Shown here in pieces: positions 33,845-42,925 of a stretch of 64,000 nucleotides of DNA. Numbering within the stretch: the stretch's first letter is position 1; every line of letters starts with the position of its first letter. The position numbers were made by a program, and so were the translations under genes. The notes under the pieces were generated by a model that made no database searches, had not been told where the DNA came from, and saw nothing but the letters and a program-made list of their open reading frames with translations. The stretch is from Robiginitalea aurantiaca (GTDB lineage: Bacteria > Bacteroidota > Bacteroidia > Flavobacteriales > Flavobacteriaceae), in assembly GCF_030380815.1 (NCBI RefSeq), contig NZ_JAUDUY010000003.1, positions 1 through 64,000 of the forward strand. The letters are read 5' to 3'.

Positions 33845-34923
33845 CAGTGTAAATCGTCTATTTGATTTTTTTGAATGGCGCGTAAGGCCGTATCGCAACA
33901 CAGTGCGGAAGCTTTATCGAGTTCTGAAAATCGGGGATCACTGGTATAACCATGTTTATACCGAAAGTAGATTTGCTGGGCGATTACCGCCACCTTAAAC
34001 AGCCCATAGGCGTAGTAGAAAACCAGGTTGGAGACATCGCTTCCGCTTCCGGCTGCATAGGCCCCGACAATTTCTGATCTCAAAGGGTTTCCGGGCAGCA
34101 CCGTTGGGGAAGGGAGCCCCAGTTTCATAAACTCGGGGTCTGAGGCTGTGGTCCAGTACCCGAGTGAGGTTCCCAAATCCATCAGGGGGTCTCCGAGGGT
34201 GCACATTTCCCAGTCCAGAATAGCGGCTACTTCCTGCCAGCTGTCATCTTTGAAAACCAGGTTATCGTATTTGTAATCGTTGTGAATCAGGCTGTGCTGA
34301 TAGGTTTTGGGTTGGTGGTCCTGCATCCAGGCCATGACCTTATGGGCGGAATCCACATTTTCAGTCACTGCTGCCAGGTATTGCTTGCCCCAATTGGCCA
34401 CCTGCCGTTCCACGTAGCCTTCAGGTCTTCCCAGGGCTCCAAGGCCAGCGGCATTGTAATCTACCTTGTGAAGGTCGATAAGTGTATGTAGCCAGGTGTT
34501 GGAGATCGCCTGGAATGCTTCAGGGGAAGGGTTGCGTTTATGAGCTTCCCTTGCAGAGAGAATGATCCCGTCTACTTTTTCCATGATGTAAAAGGGGGCG
34601 CCCAGCACCTCCGGATCCTCTGAGAAAACATATACCAGGGGCGTTTTATCAAAAACCTGACGGAGTTTGTGGAGGACCTCGTATTCCCGACCCATATCGT
34701 GGCCCCTTTTGGGAGCCCCAACAGGGGGCCGCCTGAGCACGTATTCTTTCTCTTCAAACCCGAGGAGGTAGGTGAGGTTTGAATATCCATTCTTAAACTG
34801 GCTGACACGAATAGGACTGTCATAACTGTCGAGCAATCCTGCACCTGTCAGGAACTTCCTGAGGTTTCCCTCCGGCAATTCCTCTCCTGGACGCACGGGC
34901 CTTGTGGCAGTTTCCTCAGTCAT
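33844..34923 (-). CDS. APH-type acyl-CoA kinase (ACAD10/11 N-terminal domain / LvaA-like)
   Basis: The protein has 359 residues of the aminoglycoside phosphotransferase fold. The Brenner motif is H214-N-D216-Y-K-Y-D-N221, and Asp237 in LDWEMCTLGDP is the metal-binding aspartate. This subgroup equals the kinase domain of ACAD10/ACAD11 and of LvaA, which phosphorylate 4-hydroxyacyl-CoA so that the phosphate can be eliminated. Its stop overlaps the next SDR start, and its start overlaps the end of the acyl-CoA dehydrogenase gene by 8 bases, mirroring the fused human proteins. The 4-hydroxyacyl-CoA role is inferred from family and neighbours. Confidence 0.85.
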   Translation of the reverse strand: MTEETATRPVRPGEELPEGNLRKFLTGAGLLDSYDSPIRVSQFKNGYSNLTYLLGFEEKEYVLRRPPVGAPKRGHDMGREYEVLHKLRQVFDKTPLVYVFSEDPEVLGAPFYIMEKVDGIILSAREAHKRNPSPEAFQAISNTWLHTLIDLHKVDYNAAGLGALGRPEGYVERQVANWGKQYLAAVTENVDSAHKVMAWMQDHQPKTYQHSLIHNDYKYDNLVFKDDSWQEVAAILDWEMCTLGDPLMDLGTSLGYWTTASDPEFMKLGLPSPTVLPGNPLRSEIVGAYAAGSGSDVSNLVFYYAYGLFKVAVIAQQIYFRYKHGYTSDPRFSELDKASALCCDTALRAIQKNQIDDLH

Positions 34924-36139
34924 TTGCCTGGCCGTATTTCCTGATGGTTGATTTTCCGAGCTGGCTCAAATGGACTTCATCCGGGCCGTCCGCCAGGCGC
35001 AAACTGCGGGCTGCAGCATAGAAATGCGCCAGGGGCGAGTCTCCGCTTACCCCTTTTCCGCCCATAATCTGAATGGCTCTGTCTATGACGTTCGCAGCCA
35101 TGGCAGGCACCACTATTTTGATCATGGAAATAAGCTCTTTTGCCGATTTGCTACCCACCCGGTCTATGCGGTCTGCGGCGGAGAGCACCAGCAGGCGTGC
35201 CTGTTCGATTTCACAGGCAGAGCGGGAAATCTCCTGCCGAATGCTCGAATAGGTGTCCAGGCTTCTGCCAAACGGACTGCGGGATGTTGCCCTTGCAGAC
35301 ATGAGTTCCAGACTCCGCTGCGCCATTCCTATCAGGCGCATGCAGTGGTGTATCCGACCCGGACCCAGACGTCCCTGGGCAATTTCAAATCCTTTTCCCT
35401 CCCCGAGGATTAAATTGGATTTGGGCACCCGGACCGATTCCAGGACGATCTCAGCATGTCCTTCGGGTGAATCCAGGTATCCAAAGACACTTAAGGGGCG
35501 AATAATTTGCAATCCGGGGGTGTCCATTGGGACGAGGATCATGCTGTGTTGCTGGTGCCTGGGCGCATCAAAATCTGTTTTTCCCATCACGATGGCAATC
35601 TTGCAATTCGGGTCCATGGCCCCTGAAGACCACCATTTTCGCCCATTGATGAGGTAATCCCCCTGATCCGGCACAATTGATGTCTCCATATTAGTGGCGT
35701 CCGAGGAAGCGACCTCCGGTTCGGTCATCAGGAAGGCCGATCTGATCTTACCTTCCAATAAAGGCTCAAGCCATTTTTTTTGCTGTTCCGGGCTTCCGTA
35801 CCGGGCCAGTACTTCCATGTTTCCAGTATCCGGAGGGCTGCAATTGAAGACTTCTGAAGCCCATCGGGTACGCCCCATAAGTTCAGCCAGGGGGGCGTAT
35901 TCCAAATTGGTCAGTCCCGGGCTGAAGTCGCCGTAATCGCGGGGCAGGAACAGATTCCACAACCCTTCTTTCCGGGCTGCGTCCTTAAGTTTTTCGAGGC
36001 CGGGCCATTTTATCCACAAGTTTGCCGGATCCCTGTCAAAGGCCTCAACCTCCTCATCTGCCGGGAGGATCTGTTTTTTGAGGAAGTCTTTCAGGCGACT
36101 CTGGAGTTCCAGGGATTTCTCAGTGTATTGAAAATTCAT
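34916..36139 (-). CDS. Acyl-CoA dehydrogenase (ACAD11 / LvaC-like)
   Basis: The protein has 407 residues with the usual N-terminal helical, middle beta and C-terminal helical domains. The FAD-contact segments AFLMTEPEVASSDATNM and INGRKWWSSGA, and the C-terminal IQIMGGKGVSGDSPL, are the standard family signatures. The form, with FNCSPPDTGNMEVL, is the ACAD10/11-type branch that pairs with APH kinases. Its end overlaps the kinase gene start by 8 bases, which implies coupled translation and joint action on one substrate. Confidence 0.9.
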   Translation of the reverse strand: MNFQYTEKSLELQSRLKDFLKKQILPADEEVEAFDRDPANLWIKWPGLEKLKDAARKEGLWNLFLPRDYGDFSPGLTNLEYAPLAELMGRTRWASEVFNCSPPDTGNMEVLARYGSPEQQKKWLEPLLEGKIRSAFLMTEPEVASSDATNMETSIVPDQGDYLINGRKWWSSGAMDPNCKIAIVMGKTDFDAPRHQQHSMILVPMDTPGLQIIRPLSVFGYLDSPEGHAEIVLESVRVPKSNLILGEGKGFEIAQGRLGPGRIHHCMRLIGMAQRSLELMSARATSRSPFGRSLDTYSSIRQEISRSACEIEQARLLVLSAADRIDRVGSKSAKELISMIKIVVPAMAANVIDRAIQIMGGKGVSGDSPLAHFYAAARSLRLADGPDEVHLSQLGKSTIRKYGQAND

Positions 36140-36167
36140 GTTTTGGTTCTTCTCGACTCATTAATAC

Positions 36168-36944
36168 CTATCCGGCAACCATATACCCGCCATCGGCTAC
36201 ATAGACACCTCCCGTCATATAAGATCCGGCATCTGAGGCCAGCAGCATGACCAGCCCGGCCATTTCATCCGGGTTCGCAATCCTTCCCAGGGGGAGGTGC
36301 TTGGTAAAGCGGCTTACCAGGGCCTCATCTGCCCACAGGCCTTCACTGAATTTTGTCTTGATGAGGCCCGGACAGATGACATTGGCGCGAACCCCGTAGC
36401 GACCCCATTCCTTGGCCTGGTTCTGAGTAAGTGTAATCAGGGCCGATTTGGTCGCACTGTACAGGCCGAGCCCAAACCCGGGACGCAGCCCTTCCACAGA
36501 GGAAATATTTATAATGCTGCCGCCTCCGGCTGCCTTCATATGCTCAAGGGCATGGTTGGAGAGTAGCCAGGGCGCCTTGACATTTACTTCCATGATCTTG
36601 TCAAAAACGCCTTCCTCTGATCCTTCCAGGGGACCGTAATAGGGGTTGATTGCCGCATTGTTCACAAGGATGTCGATTTTCCCAAAGGCCTCAATAGTTT
36701 TCGAAATCAAGCCTTCCCGCTGCCCGGCATCTCCAATATGACACTGGATTCCGATGGCCTTCAGTCCCAAATCTGAAAATTCCCTGGCGACATCGTCTAC
36801 AGCGTCCTGTTTGCGGCTGCTGACGACCACTTGTGCACCGGCTTCGGCCAGGCCTTGGGCAATAGCCTTGCCTATTCCCTTACTGGAACCGGTAACAATA
36901 GCCACTTTGCCATTAAGGTCAAATTTTGATGTAATCGTATTCAT
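36168..36944 (-). CDS. Short-chain dehydrogenase/reductase (NADP-type)
   Basis: The protein has 258 residues. It has the glycine motif TGSSKGIG (18-25) and catalytic Ser149, Tyr162 and Lys166. Arg44 (SSRK) after the second strand favours NADP(H), in contrast to the other two SDRs of this block. The C-terminus GGVYVADGGYMVAG is typical of glucose/3-oxoacyl reductase types. The substrate is unknown; its position between two acyl-CoA dehydrogenase genes suggests an acyl-CoA or alcohol intermediate. Confidence 0.88.
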   Translation of the reverse strand: MNTITSKFDLNGKVAIVTGSSKGIGKAIAQGLAEAGAQVVVSSRKQDAVDDVAREFSDLGLKAIGIQCHIGDAGQREGLISKTIEAFGKIDILVNNAAINPYYGPLEGSEEGVFDKIMEVNVKAPWLLSNHALEHMKAAGGGSIINISSVEGLRPGFGLGLYSATKSALITLTQNQAKEWGRYGVRANVICPGLIKTKFSEGLWADEALVSRFTKHLPLGRIANPDEMAGLVMLLASDAGSYMTGGVYVADGGYMVAG

Positions 36945-36977
36945 TTTCGTTCTGTGTTTTTCTTTTAATCCGGGGTG

Positions 36978-38789
36978 CTACTCAAAAAGTCCCTCATCCA
37001 CGGATACGGTGAGGTCTGAGGTGTTGAGCAGGATTGCTGCCGAGGCCTCGCTTTTGGGCAATTCATAGGTGTAATAAAATCGCATCGCGTGAATTTTGCT
37101 TTTGTAAAAGGCAGCGGAGTGCTTTGTTGCTCCATCGGAAAGGGCTTTGTTTGCATGCAGTGACATATCCAGCCATAACCATCCGATGAGAATGTTCCCG
37201 AAGAAATCCATAAAGACGGTGGCATCTGCCAGGAAACGCTCGTAATTTCCTTTTCCTGCATACCCCATGAGGTAATTCAGAACCTTTTTCATCAAATCTG
37301 TTTTTCCGGCCAGGACCCCCGCAAAGGATTTTAGGGAGTCCTCGCCCATGGCCTCTTTGATGGTTTTCCCCATTTCCCCTGCCAGATGGGTTAAGGCTAC
37401 CCCCTGATCCATGGTCACTTTCCGCCCCAGCAGATCCATGGATTGGATACCGGTAGTCCCTTCGTAGATGGAAAAAATCCGGATGTCCCTGTAGTATTGT
37501 TGCAGGATAAAATCGGAACAATAGCCGTAGCCCCCGAGAACCTGTACCCCATTGCTCACCGATTCAAGACCCTTTTCCGAGGGATATGTTTTCGCTACCG
37601 GAGTTAAAAGTTCGAGCAAATAGTGGTATTTTTTTCGCTCGGATTCCTCGGGATGGGTAAGGGACAGATCCTGGTATTTCGCTGAAAGCAGCACCAGGCT
37701 CAACGCACCTTCAACAATTACCTTTTGGGTTAGCAGCATGCGCTTGACGTCCGGGTGATTAATGATGAGGGTTTGCGCTTCAGACACATCTTTTTTTCCG
37801 GTACTGGTCAATTTTCGCCCCTGTGGGCGTTCCTTGGCGTACGCCAGGGATGCCCGGTAAGCCGCCATCGCAATTGCGGCTGCCCCGCGACCAACGGCAA
37901 TCCGGGCGCCGTTCATCATCAGGAACATGTATTTTAATCCCTGGTGGGGTTCCCCGACCAACCAGCCGCGGCACTCTTTTTTGTCGCCAAAAGACAAATG
38001 GGTGGTACAGTATCCGCGTTGCCCCATTTTTTGAAAATCACCTACGGTATTCACGTCGTTAAAGACGAGTTGCCCGTCTCCATCCGGCCTGTGCTTTGGC
38101 ACGACAAAAAGCGATATGCCCTTTGTGCCGGCCGGCGCGCCTTTGATCCGCGCCAGGACCAAATGCACCACGTTTTCAACACCCTTATAATCTCCACCCG
38201 AGATAAAAATCTTCTGACCTGAAATCAGGTAATGCTCCCCATCAGGTTCTGCCGAGGTTACAATATCCGAAAGGGAACTCCCGGCCTGGGGTTCTGTCAG
38301 GCACATGGTTCCGTTCCAGGCACCGGACAGCATGTTCGGCACATAGGTTTTTTTCAGGTGTTCATTTCCAAAATGAAGGATGAGTTCTGCAGCCCCGAAA
38401 GTCAGACCGATATACCCGGGCAAGTGGTTGTTGGCGCTCTCCTGAATATAGGCGGCTGCCGTCACGACACAATTGGGCATCTGAAGCCCTCCGACCTCGT
38501 GGTCGAAAAGGGCCGCTGCCAAACCCATTTCCCCGGCCTTTTTCATATACTGGGTTACCTGTGGGTGAACGTGCACTTCTCCATCCTCAAAATGGGCCGG
38601 ACGGGCGTCCATTTCCTGGAAATAAGGAAAGAGCTCCTTATCCGAAAAGTCAGAAACGGCATTCAGAAAAAGATCCACAGATGCGCGATCATAATCCTTA
38701 AAACGCTCCTGGGCCAAAACCCCATCCAGGTCATGCACATTGTAAAGCAGGAATTTTACGGTGTCTAAATCGAGATATCGGGAAGCCAT
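36978..38789 (-). CDS. Large acyl-CoA dehydrogenase with C-terminal extension
   Basis: The protein has 603 residues, about 200 longer than classical enzymes. It belongs to the branch with an extra C-terminal helical domain. FAD- and substrate-contact motifs MCLTEPQAGSSLSDI and YLISGQKIFISGGD are seen, followed by the conserved GVQVLGGYGYCSDFILQQYY and RDIRIFSIYEGTTGIQSMD segments. It catalyses the first dehydrogenation of an acyl-CoA, passing electrons to ETF. It is the first gene of the minus-strand acyl-CoA block, with a TATCTT box 25 nt before the ATG. Confidence 0.93.
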   Translation of the reverse strand: MASRYLDLDTVKFLLYNVHDLDGVLAQERFKDYDRASVDLFLNAVSDFSDKELFPYFQEMDARPAHFEDGEVHVHPQVTQYMKKAGEMGLAAALFDHEVGGLQMPNCVVTAAAYIQESANNHLPGYIGLTFGAAELILHFGNEHLKKTYVPNMLSGAWNGTMCLTEPQAGSSLSDIVTSAEPDGEHYLISGQKIFISGGDYKGVENVVHLVLARIKGAPAGTKGISLFVVPKHRPDGDGQLVFNDVNTVGDFQKMGQRGYCTTHLSFGDKKECRGWLVGEPHQGLKYMFLMMNGARIAVGRGAAAIAMAAYRASLAYAKERPQGRKLTSTGKKDVSEAQTLIINHPDVKRMLLTQKVIVEGALSLVLLSAKYQDLSLTHPEESERKKYHYLLELLTPVAKTYPSEKGLESVSNGVQVLGGYGYCSDFILQQYYRDIRIFSIYEGTTGIQSMDLLGRKVTMDQGVALTHLAGEMGKTIKEAMGEDSLKSFAGVLAGKTDLMKKVLNYLMGYAGKGNYERFLADATVFMDFFGNILIGWLWLDMSLHANKALSDGATKHSAAFYKSKIHAMRFYYTYELPKSEASAAILLNTSDLTVSVDEGLFE

Positions 38790-38814
38790 AAGCGTTTGTT
38801 TTAGTGCTGGCCTA

Positions 38815-38822
38815 CTAAGATA
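38815..38822 (-). promoter_or_regulatory. TATCTT promoter box of the acyl-CoA degradation block
   Basis: TATCTTAG on the minus strand, 25 nt before the ATG at 38789. Just upstream an imperfect palindrome (CAGGGAT-TGA-ATCTCTG, 38835-38851) could be an operator overlapping the promoter. That part is weak. Confidence 0.4.
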
Positions 38823-38983
38823 ACAGATAAAACGCAGGGATTGAATCTCTGTCCCAAATTTAAGCCGGACCGGTTTGCCCCAGGTTCTGACTGAAATCAG
38901 GCGGGTACTCCCCCCGGTTGCAAAGACCTTGCTTGCATGCCGTGCGATGCCGGCACAAGGTATTTTAGGTCCAGGCCACGGAC

Positions 38984-39021
38984 TTGATCCCTGAATTCCA
39001 ACTGATTATTTTATATCTTAT
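38984..39021 (+). promoter_or_regulatory. Putative promoter of the S9 peptidase gene
   Basis: TTG (38984-38986) followed after 20 nt by TATTTTAT (39007-39014) is a partial match to the Bacteroidota pattern. An overlapping TATCTTAT (39014-39021) ends 19 nt before the ATG at 39041. Either could serve. Confidence 0.35.
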
Positions 39022-39040
39022 CGGGCCTAAAAATCCAATA

Positions 39041-41083
39041 ATGCAAAACATCAGATCCCTTACCCTTTGTTTGATGGCTGTTTTTTTGAGCGGATTGCTC
39101 TCTGCCCAGAAGAAAAATCCATCCTTCGAAGAGGTGATTTCACTTCAGTCTGTTTCGAATCCGGTAATTTCGCCCGACGGGCGGCATGTCGTTTTTGAGA
39201 AATCGGCTACAGACTGGGCTGAGAATCGTTTTGACCGGGAGTTATGGCTTTCCAAAGACCAGGGAGCCCCTTTTCCACTTACCAATAACCCTTCAGCAGA
39301 TAGCCGGAACCCGAAGTGGTCACCGGACGGAAAATGGATTTCATTTGTTTCCAGGCGGGGGGATAAGAACCAGATCCATGTGATGCGATCCGGAGGGGGA
39401 GAAGCCTTCCAGCTGACAGATGCCAAAGAGGGCGTATCCAGTTATGAGTGGTCTCCGGACGGGAAACGTATCGCCTTTCTCCAGAGCGAGGACAAGGGAG
39501 ATGCGGAGGAGGCCCGGGAAAAGAAATACGGGGAATTTATGGAGGATGAAGCCGAATATGAGCTATCGTGGTTATGGGTAGTGGATTTCAAACCTGAGCG
39601 GTTTACACAAATGCCGTTGCCTCAGCAAATGGAGGATTCCCTTTTTAAGGCGGAACGAAAACCCAAAGCCCTGCTGGATAGCGTCCCTTTTACCATTAAT
39701 GAATTCCAGTGGTCTCCGGACGGCACTAAAATTGCTATAGAACACCAGCCGGACCCGTTGATCAATTCTTTTTTTAAAGCCGACATCTCGATTTACGATG
39801 TGGCAAGCGGAACCCACAAGCCGCTTATTGCCAACCCGAGTTACGACGGTCTGGTAGACTGGTCTCCCGACAGCAAATCGATCTTGTATCAGACCAACCT
39901 GAATGACAGCACCTCCAATTACTATAAGAACAATAAGCTATTCCGAATTGATATAGATGGTTCCGGGGACAAGCAGCTTGCAGCCGATTTCGACGAGAAC
40001 ATCAACAACCTGAACTGGACCCCGGAGGGGATTTACGGCACGGCCTGGCAAAAGACCAAACGCCCCATTGTAAGGATCGATCCGAAATCCGGGAAGACAA
40101 AGGTCATGACTACAACCCCGGATCAGGCGTGGAGCCTGAACTTTGATAAAGACGGAAAGAACATGGTATTTGGCGGTCGGAACTATGATAGCCTGGGAGA
40201 GATTTGGACCACCGGGACGGACTTCAGGCAGGTAAAACAGATCACGGAGAACAGTTCGCAGATCTCCGGTTGGGCCACTTCCCAGAGCGAAGTAATTCAA
40301 TGGAAAAGTGAGGATGGCGCCCAGATTGAAGGGGTTTTGCACAAGCCCGCGGACTACGACCCTTCAAAAAAGTATCCGCTACTTGTTGTTATTCACGGTG
40401 GGCCCACAGGGATTTCTACCCCCCAGCCCGTGCCTGCTTATGTGTACCCCATCCTTCAATGGCTTAATAAGGGTGCCCTGGTGTTGATGCCGAACTACAG
40501 GGGTTCCGCAGGGTATGGGGAGGAATTCCGTTCGCTCAATGTTCAAAACCTCGGCGTCGGGGATGCCTGGGATGTGCTCTCAGGCGTTGCACATATGGAA
40601 AAACAGGGGCTTATTGACCCAACCCGCATGGGTTCCATGGGATGGAGCCAGGGTGGGTATATCTCAGCTTTTCTCACCACAAACTCCGATCGCTTCAAGG
40701 CGATTTCCGTAGGGGCGGGAATTTCCAATTGGGTTACGTATTACGTGAACACTGACATCCACCCCTTTACCCGCCAGTACCTCAAAGCTACCCCCTGGGA
40801 GGATATGGAAGTCTATGAGCGCACCTCGCCCATGACAAACATTTCAAAGGCATCCACCCCGACATTGATTCAACACGGGGAAAATGACCGAAGGGTGCCC
40901 ATAGCCAACGCTTATGAACTCGTACAGGGATTAAGGGATCAGGGCGTGGACTCCAAACTGATCGTTTACAAAGGCTTTGGACATGGGATCACCAAACCGA
41001 AAGAACGCCTTGCAGCCACCTGGCACAACTGGCAGTGGTTTGGGAAGTATATATGGGGAGAGGAGATTGAGATGGGGGAGTAG
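39041..41083 (+). CDS. S9-family prolyl oligopeptidase (DPP/acylaminoacyl-peptidase-like), secreted
   Basis: A serine peptidase for peptides, 680 residues from the ATG at 39041. That start gives a signal peptide ending SGLLSAQ and follows promoter-like sequence; the in-frame start at 38984 adds residues that spoil it. Residues about 25-420 form a beta-propeller with repeated WSPDGK motifs (TolB/PD40-like). The C-terminal alpha/beta hydrolase domain has catalytic Ser536 (GWSQGG), Asp616 (HGENDRRVP) and His648 (GFGHGI). The enzyme should act in the periplasm. It is transcribed alone, divergent from the acyl-CoA block. Confidence 0.94.
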   Translation: MQNIRSLTLCLMAVFLSGLLSAQKKNPSFEEVISLQSVSNPVISPDGRHVVFEKSATDWAENRFDRELWLSKDQGAPFPLTNNPSADSRNPKWSPDGKWISFVSRRGDKNQIHVMRSGGGEAFQLTDAKEGVSSYEWSPDGKRIAFLQSEDKGDAEEAREKKYGEFMEDEAEYELSWLWVVDFKPERFTQMPLPQQMEDSLFKAERKPKALLDSVPFTINEFQWSPDGTKIAIEHQPDPLINSFFKADISIYDVASGTHKPLIANPSYDGLVDWSPDSKSILYQTNLNDSTSNYYKNNKLFRIDIDGSGDKQLAADFDENINNLNWTPEGIYGTAWQKTKRPIVRIDPKSGKTKVMTTTPDQAWSLNFDKDGKNMVFGGRNYDSLGEIWTTGTDFRQVKQITENSSQISGWATSQSEVIQWKSEDGAQIEGVLHKPADYDPSKKYPLLVVIHGGPTGISTPQPVPAYVYPILQWLNKGALVLMPNYRGSAGYGEEFRSLNVQNLGVGDAWDVLSGVAHMEKQGLIDPTRMGSMGWSQGGYISAFLTTNSDRFKAISVGAGISNWVTYYVNTDIHPFTRQYLKATPWEDMEVYERTSPMTNISKASTPTLIQHGENDRRVPIANAYELVQGLRDQGVDSKLIVYKGFGHGITKPKERLAATWHNWQWFGKYIWGEEIEMGE

Positions 41084-41086
41084 GTT

Positions 41087-41242
41087 GTAGCACCTAAATT
41101 CGCGAACCTTAAAATAAATCTCCACTTTACCACCCTGCAGTGTAGGGAGAAAGGGTATTGGAAGGACTAGCTCAAAATCGTAGGGGGTATTGCCACAGGA
41201 AAGCCTAAAGGATAAGCTATTTATTACAGGCATTATTCCCAA
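41087..41242 (-). repeat. Possible interspersed intergenic element
   Basis: Between the convergent S9 and Wzi genes the minus strand reads as a smooth but meaningless-looking protein string (TLQGGKVEIYFKVREFRCY) and the plus strand holds a TTCGCGAA palindrome. From memory, similar strings turn up as small hypothetical proteins in other flavobacteria, which would fit a dispersed element. I cannot verify this here and there is no second copy in the window. Confidence 0.2.
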
Positions 41243-41339
41243 ATTGGCTTTGAGCTTGAGCTCCAGCCCTGTTTAAAAGTTTTATTGCGGAGCATTGAAA
41301 TTTCTAGCTCTAAACTGCACGGACAAGCAATCGGGAAGA

Positions 41340-42716
41340 TCAATACATCCGGTAAGACTCCCCAATGGCATACCGGACGGAAAAGCCAGCACCCAGGTTT
41401 TCACCATTCACATCAGAGAGGTCGGCCCCGAGTTGGAGGCCTAGTTGCAGATGCTCCCAAAGTGTATATTCTGCAAACAACTGGATATACATTACATTTT
41501 TAAAAGGAGTGTAAGGTTTTGTGGAAAGGCCTCTATTTGTAGCATAACTTCCCATAAGTTTCAGGTTGAGATTTGAGACAGAGGCTTTTACTCCTATATG
41601 ATGTGCAGTCACCCTGTTATTGATAATTCCGGGAGAATCAGTGTCAGGGGTTAAATAGGGCGCTCCGATGACTCGGTTGAAATAGGTCCAGCCGGATTGA
41701 TAAACGCGGCTATTAAAATAATCTTCTCCTCCATCATTGCCATTCTTTTGAGGTCCGGTAGTATGAGTGTATTCATAGACAATGCCCCTGATGATACTGT
41801 TTTCGGGGAGTTCCCAAAATCCACCCCAAACCCCATCCGGAAAATTGTTGAAGAGAAGCCCATCTGTATTTTCAAAAAGATTTTGGAAATAAACGGATAA
41901 GGAACCGGCACGCAATTCATATTGGTAGTGAAACCTCCATGAGCCCATTTGGTTAGCCAGGGCAACCGAGGGTCCTCCAGCACCGGTATCAATACTTTCT
42001 TTCCCGAAGAAAACGTTTACAAAGTCACCGAAGCTATTCGGCATCTGCCCCCTCTCCGGGCTAATTCCACCCCATTGTGCGTAATGGTGCAAGGCGAATT
42101 TGAATAAAGAACGCTCGGAGAGTTGAAAATTCAGTGCTCCGAATTTATAGTGTATATAGGGGTTTTCAACGAACCTCTCGTCATTGAGCCAGTAATGCGA
42201 CATCCCACCCTCAATACCTAACCAATTTGTAACCCAGAACGGTGCAGAGGTGTACACTTCAACACCCGGGATGGCTCTTGCGTTATTACTCCAAAGGATA
42301 TCCCCATTAACAGAAGAAAGGCCAAGGAATTGTTTCGGACGTCCACGCGCACCTGCGGTAAAACGAAGGACATTCCATCCGAGCGTCGCGTAGTATTCAT
42401 TAGCCCTAACCGCATTTTCACCACCTTCATAATAGTCAATGAATAAGGAACTTCCTGCCTCCACCTCAAAACGTTCACCCAGATATTGACGGTAATGACC
42501 ATCCAGCAATCCCAGGCCCTGAGTTTCCTGTGAAACCATTCCCAGTTGATTTGAGTAGAACCAGAACGGGTTTTGGCCATTGTTAAAATACCCGCCCGCC
42601 TTCAGGCCTACTTCGTATTCATATTGAGTGAAAGCATGCAAGGGCAACCCGAATAGCATCATGTATAAAATGACATTGACATAGAAGCCAGGAAGATGGT
42701 TAATTGGGTTTTTCAA
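41340..42716 (-). CDS. Capsule assembly protein of the Wzi family (copy 2)
   Basis: An outer-membrane beta-barrel protein that in the Wzi family anchors or organises capsule at the surface. The protein has 458 residues with a signal peptide ending LPLHAFTQ, repeated aromatic-rich strands and the same blocks as its neighbour: GYFNNGQNPFWFYSNQLGMV near the N-terminus and LSSVNGDILWSNNARAIPG. The start codon appears to be TTG at 42716, and the nearest ATG would remove the basic part of the signal peptide. It is separated from copy 1 by a strong terminator, so it is probably transcribed from its own promoter. Confidence 0.85.
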   Translation of the reverse strand: MKNPINHLPGFYVNVILYMMLFGLPLHAFTQYEYEVGLKAGGYFNNGQNPFWFYSNQLGMVSQETQGLGLLDGHYRQYLGERFEVEAGSSLFIDYYEGGENAVRANEYYATLGWNVLRFTAGARGRPKQFLGLSSVNGDILWSNNARAIPGVEVYTSAPFWVTNWLGIEGGMSHYWLNDERFVENPYIHYKFGALNFQLSERSLFKFALHHYAQWGGISPERGQMPNSFGDFVNVFFGKESIDTGAGGPSVALANQMGSWRFHYQYELRAGSLSVYFQNLFENTDGLLFNNFPDGVWGGFWELPENSIIRGIVYEYTHTTGPQKNGNDGGEDYFNSRVYQSGWTYFNRVIGAPYLTPDTDSPGIINNRVTAHHIGVKASVSNLNLKLMGSYATNRGLSTKPYTPFKNVMYIQLFAEYTLWEHLQLGLQLGADLSDVNGENLGAGFSVRYAIGESYRMY

Positions 42717-42861
42717 TGAAGTTCTCTAAGTCTCGAAAGCCTATAAGATATTTAAAAATATGATTATCAGTATAATTGGAATTATTAGAGATGAAAATAA
42801 ATGGCGATCTATTAAATTCATTTCCCAGAAATGCAGTCATCCCCTTAGAGGTGAAATAGCA

Positions 42862-42897
42862 TTAAAAAAGGGGATTGTTATTAAAACAATCCCCTTT
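42862..42897 (-). terminator. Rho-independent terminator between the two Wzi genes
   Basis: A perfect 13-bp stem (AAAGGGGATTGTT at 42867-42879 with its complement at 42885-42897) closes an ATTAA loop. On the minus strand it ends CCCCTTTTTTAAT, giving a T run. It lies 29 bp after the stop of Wzi copy 1 and so should end the main polysaccharide transcript. Confidence 0.88.
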
Positions 42898-42925
42898 AGA
42901 CTAACTAATAAAGTGAAACGGTTAG

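Noticed and set aside
35253-35657. Long antisense open frames over the acyl-CoA block (for example 134 codons here)
   Set aside because: They mirror the codon structure of real genes on the other strand and show no domain or start signal.
38232-38768. A 178-codon plus-strand frame inside the large acyl-CoA dehydrogenase gene
   Set aside because: Fully antisense to a strongly conserved enzyme; content is not protein-like.
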